A program made the translations under genes and the position numbers. This document shows positions 62,410 to 64,000 of a stretch of 64,000 nucleotides of DNA, piece after piece. The notes below the pieces were generated by a model. It did not search any database. It was not told the DNA's origin and saw only the letters and a program-made list of their open reading frames with translations. Location of the stretch: NCBI RefSeq assembly GCF_051195215.1, contig NZ_JBNAZM010000027.1, positions 1 through 64,000 on the forward strand, given 5' to 3'. Positions within the stretch are counted from its first letter, which is position 1; every line of letters starts with the position of its first letter. Origin of the DNA: Arhodomonas sp051195215 (GTDB lineage Bacteria > Pseudomonadota > Gammaproteobacteria > Nitrococcales > Nitrococcaceae).

Positions 62410-63213
62410 ATGCGTGTCTGGACGGTTGCCAATCAGAAAGGCGGCGTGGGCAAGACCACCACGGTGGTCAGTCTTGGCGGCCTGTGCGCGCAGCGCGGGC
62501 ATCGCACGCTGCTGGTGGACCTCGACCCGCACGGATCGCTGAGTAGCTATTTCGGCCTCGATCCGGAAGCCGTGAAACCGGGGCTCTACGAGCTCTTCCG
62601 CAACGATGGCGCCATGGATCCCGACATGTTGCGCGAGACCGGCGTCGACGATCTCATGCTGTTGCCGGCGTCCACGGCGCTCGCGACCCTCGACCGCCAG
62701 CTCGGGACCCGCAAGGGGATGGGGCTGATCCTCCGTCGGGCCCTGGATGCGCTGCACGGTCAGTTCGAGCGGGTGCTGCTGGACTGCCCGCCGATGCTCG
62801 GGGTGCTCATGGTCAATGCGCTCGCCGCCAGCCAGCGGGTGGTGATTCCCGTGCAGACGGAGTTCCTCGCGGTGAAGGGACTCGAGCGCATGACGCGAAC
62901 GCTGTCGATGATCCAGCAGTCCCGGGGACACGAGCAGCCCCACGTCATCGTGCCGACACTCTATGATCCGCGTACCCGCGCGTCGGTGGAAACGCTGTCA
63001 CTGCTGCGAGACGACTACCCGGACAGCCTCTGGGATGACGTGATCCCCGAGGACACGCTCTTCCGCGAGGCGAGCAAGCAGGCGATGCCGCTCACCGTGC
63101 TGCGCCCGTGGGCGCGCGGCAGTCAGGCCTACCGGCGGCTGCTGACGTACATCGAGGCCGCTGGCGACGACGACCGCTACGCAAAGGTAATGGGCAATGA
63201 CGCGGCCATCTGA
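62410..63213 (+). CDS. ParA-family ATPase of the chemotaxis operon (ParC-like)
   Basis: A 267-residue Walker-type ATPase: KGGVGKTT (residues 10-17), LLVDLDPHGSLSSYFG and VLLDCPPMLGVLMVNALAAS. Located between cheB and a CheW-like gene, it fits the ParC proteins that place chemosensory arrays at the cell pole in Vibrio and Pseudomonas. It overlaps the next gene by 17 bases. Confidence 0.9.
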   Translation: MRVWTVANQKGGVGKTTTVVSLGGLCAQRGHRTLLVDLDPHGSLSSYFGLDPEAVKPGLYELFRNDGAMDPDMLRETGVDDLMLLPASTALATLDRQLGTRKGMGLILRRALDALHGQFERVLLDCPPMLGVLMVNALAASQRVVIPVQTEFLAVKGLERMTRTLSMIQQSRGHEQPHVIVPTLYDPRTRASVETLSLLRDDYPDSLWDDVIPEDTLFREASKQAMPLTVLRPWARGSQAYRRLLTYIEAAGDDDRYAKVMGNDAAI

Positions 63214-63931
63214 CCGTCACGACAACCGCCTGCTCGAGCAGGACGACGCCATCCGGGGCTACCTGGATGCACTGCTGCGTGACCTGCCCGACGCCGAAAT
63301 CGATACCGAACCGGCCCCCGGAGCGGCTCCGCCGGAACCCGCGCCGTCAGTGGTGCCGGTGGCACCGCCCCGCGAGGCGCCGCCGCCGGCGAATGCCCCG
63401 GTGCCGGATACGGCATCCGCCGACGCCGCGCCGGTGAATGCGCCGGGTATTCCGGAATGGGCGCAGCCGGAGTTCCAGGCGCTACTGTTCAGCGTGGGTG
63501 AGCTCAAGCTCGCCGTACCGCTGGTCAAGCTCCACAGCGTCATTCCCTGGAGCGAGCACATCGCCACCATGCCTCGGCAGCCCGATTGGGCGCACGGCAT
63601 GATGCGCTATCGGGACAAGAACGTGGTCGTTATCGATACCGCCCGTATGGTGTTGCCGCCCCAGCATGCCCGGGCTGATGCGGAGGCCGGGGAGCCGGCT
63701 CACATCCTCATCGTCGGCGACGGCCGGTGGGGACTGGCATGCCGGAGCATCGGCGAGGTGGTGCGGCTGAAGCCGGACGAGGTGCGTTGGCGAAGCCAGC
63801 GTGGCCAGCGCCCGTGGCTCGCCGGCACCGTGCTCGGTCGTCTGTGTGCGCTAATGGATACAGGGGCTTTTGCCGATATGTTGAATACGGGCGCACAGGG
63901 CGCGGCGGTTCGCACTCAGATGAAGGAGTGA
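63197..63931 (+). CDS. CheW-domain protein, ParP-like
   Basis: A 244-residue protein: a short N-terminal segment (EQDDAIRGYLDALLRDLPDA), a Pro/Ala-rich linker (about 35-80), then a CheW-like domain (FQALLFSVGELKLAVPLVKL, DKNVVVIDTARMVLP, HILIVGDGRWGLACRSIGEV). This architecture, just after the ParA-like ATPase, matches ParP, which links the array to ParC. It overlaps the ParA-like gene, implying coupling. Confidence 0.87.
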   Translation: MTRPSDRHDNRLLEQDDAIRGYLDALLRDLPDAEIDTEPAPGAAPPEPAPSVVPVAPPREAPPPANAPVPDTASADAAPVNAPGIPEWAQPEFQALLFSVGELKLAVPLVKLHSVIPWSEHIATMPRQPDWAHGMMRYRDKNVVVIDTARMVLPPQHARADAEAGEPAHILIVGDGRWGLACRSIGEVVRLKPDEVRWRSQRGQRPWLAGTVLGRLCALMDTGAFADMLNTGAQGAAVRTQMKE

Positions 63932-63939
63932 CTGACGAC

Positions 63940-64000
63940 ATGGCGGAACAACAGCAGTTGCAGGATCACGCCGAGGCGGGTGGTGCTGTTACCCAGTGGG
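63940..64000 (+). CDS. cheW: CheW (start only, cut by window end)
   Basis: The frame opens MAEQQQLQDHAEAGGAVTQW and runs off the window. The TQW ending and position after the ParP-like gene fit the N-terminus of the coupling protein CheW. AAGGAGTGA precedes the ATG. Too short for certainty. Confidence 0.65.
   Translation, partial: MAEQQQLQDHAEAGGAVTQW

Overview
This window comes from a GC-rich gammaproteobacterium. Gene content and order (FleQ, FlhF, FleN, CheYZAB, ParA-type and CheW-like proteins after cheB, and a sigma-54/sigma-28 flagellar cascade) point to a polar flagellum, as in Pseudomonas or Vibrio. The overall flavour suggests a halophilic or sulfur-associated member of the Chromatiales/Ectothiorhodospiraceae, but that placement is inference; no rRNA or species marker is present.

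Layout. 1-1141: a gene-poor, repeat-rich edge with a long inverted repeat, two tandem REP-like hairpins and the C-terminal stump of an AbiEii-type toxin gene. 1302-1418: tRNA-Val(CAC) and its terminator, reverse strand. 1434-5862: a reverse-strand sulfide/persulfide operon (persulfide dioxygenase-like MBL protein, a DUF442 sulfurtransferase fused to a type II sulfide:quinone oxidoreductase, and a SulP anion transporter). An AT-rich divergent control region separates it from cydPABX (6024-9109), a cytochrome bd oxidase operon. 9448-11030: gltX, tRNA-Ala(GGC) and a perfect hairpin terminator. 11220-12182: an isolated secreted protein in a lower-GC stretch.

12821-63999 is almost continuous flagellar and chemotaxis DNA. 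Reverse strand: flgA, flgM, flgN and a ycgR-like PilZ gene. Forward: cheR, flgBCDEFGHIJKL; then a REP-associated tyrosine transposase between two matching REP clusters, and a reverse TPR-sulfotransferase gene; then fliC, flaG, fliD, fliS, fliT, fleQ, fliEFGHIJKLMNOPQ. Next comes a four-gene Fur/Irr-like, rubrerythrin, CCG-type Fe-S protein, DUF3501 cassette that splits fliQ from fliR. Then follow fliR, flhB, flhA, flhF, fleN, fliA, cheY, cheZ, cheA, cheB, a ParA-like ATPase, a CheW/ParP-like protein and the first codons of cheW, cut by the window edge.

Regulation can be read directly. Sigma-54 elements (GG-N10-GC) precede flgA, flgB, fliE, fliR and flhB, each 30-45 bases before the start codon, with a weaker match before fliL. 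Sigma-28 elements (TAAA-N15-GCCGATA) precede fliC and flgM. FleQ would drive the sigma-54 set; FliA, held by FlgM, would drive the late genes.

Most notable: the oxidative/iron cassette inside the export-apparatus genes, with near-identical sigma-54 modules before fliR and flhB; the RAYT/REP system with solo REP copies spread over the window; three copies in the CheA linker of an acidic motif resembling the CheY-docking peptides of FliM and CheZ; the sulfide-oxidation operon sharing a control region with cytochrome bd; and a TPR-sulfotransferase gene divergent from flagellin.
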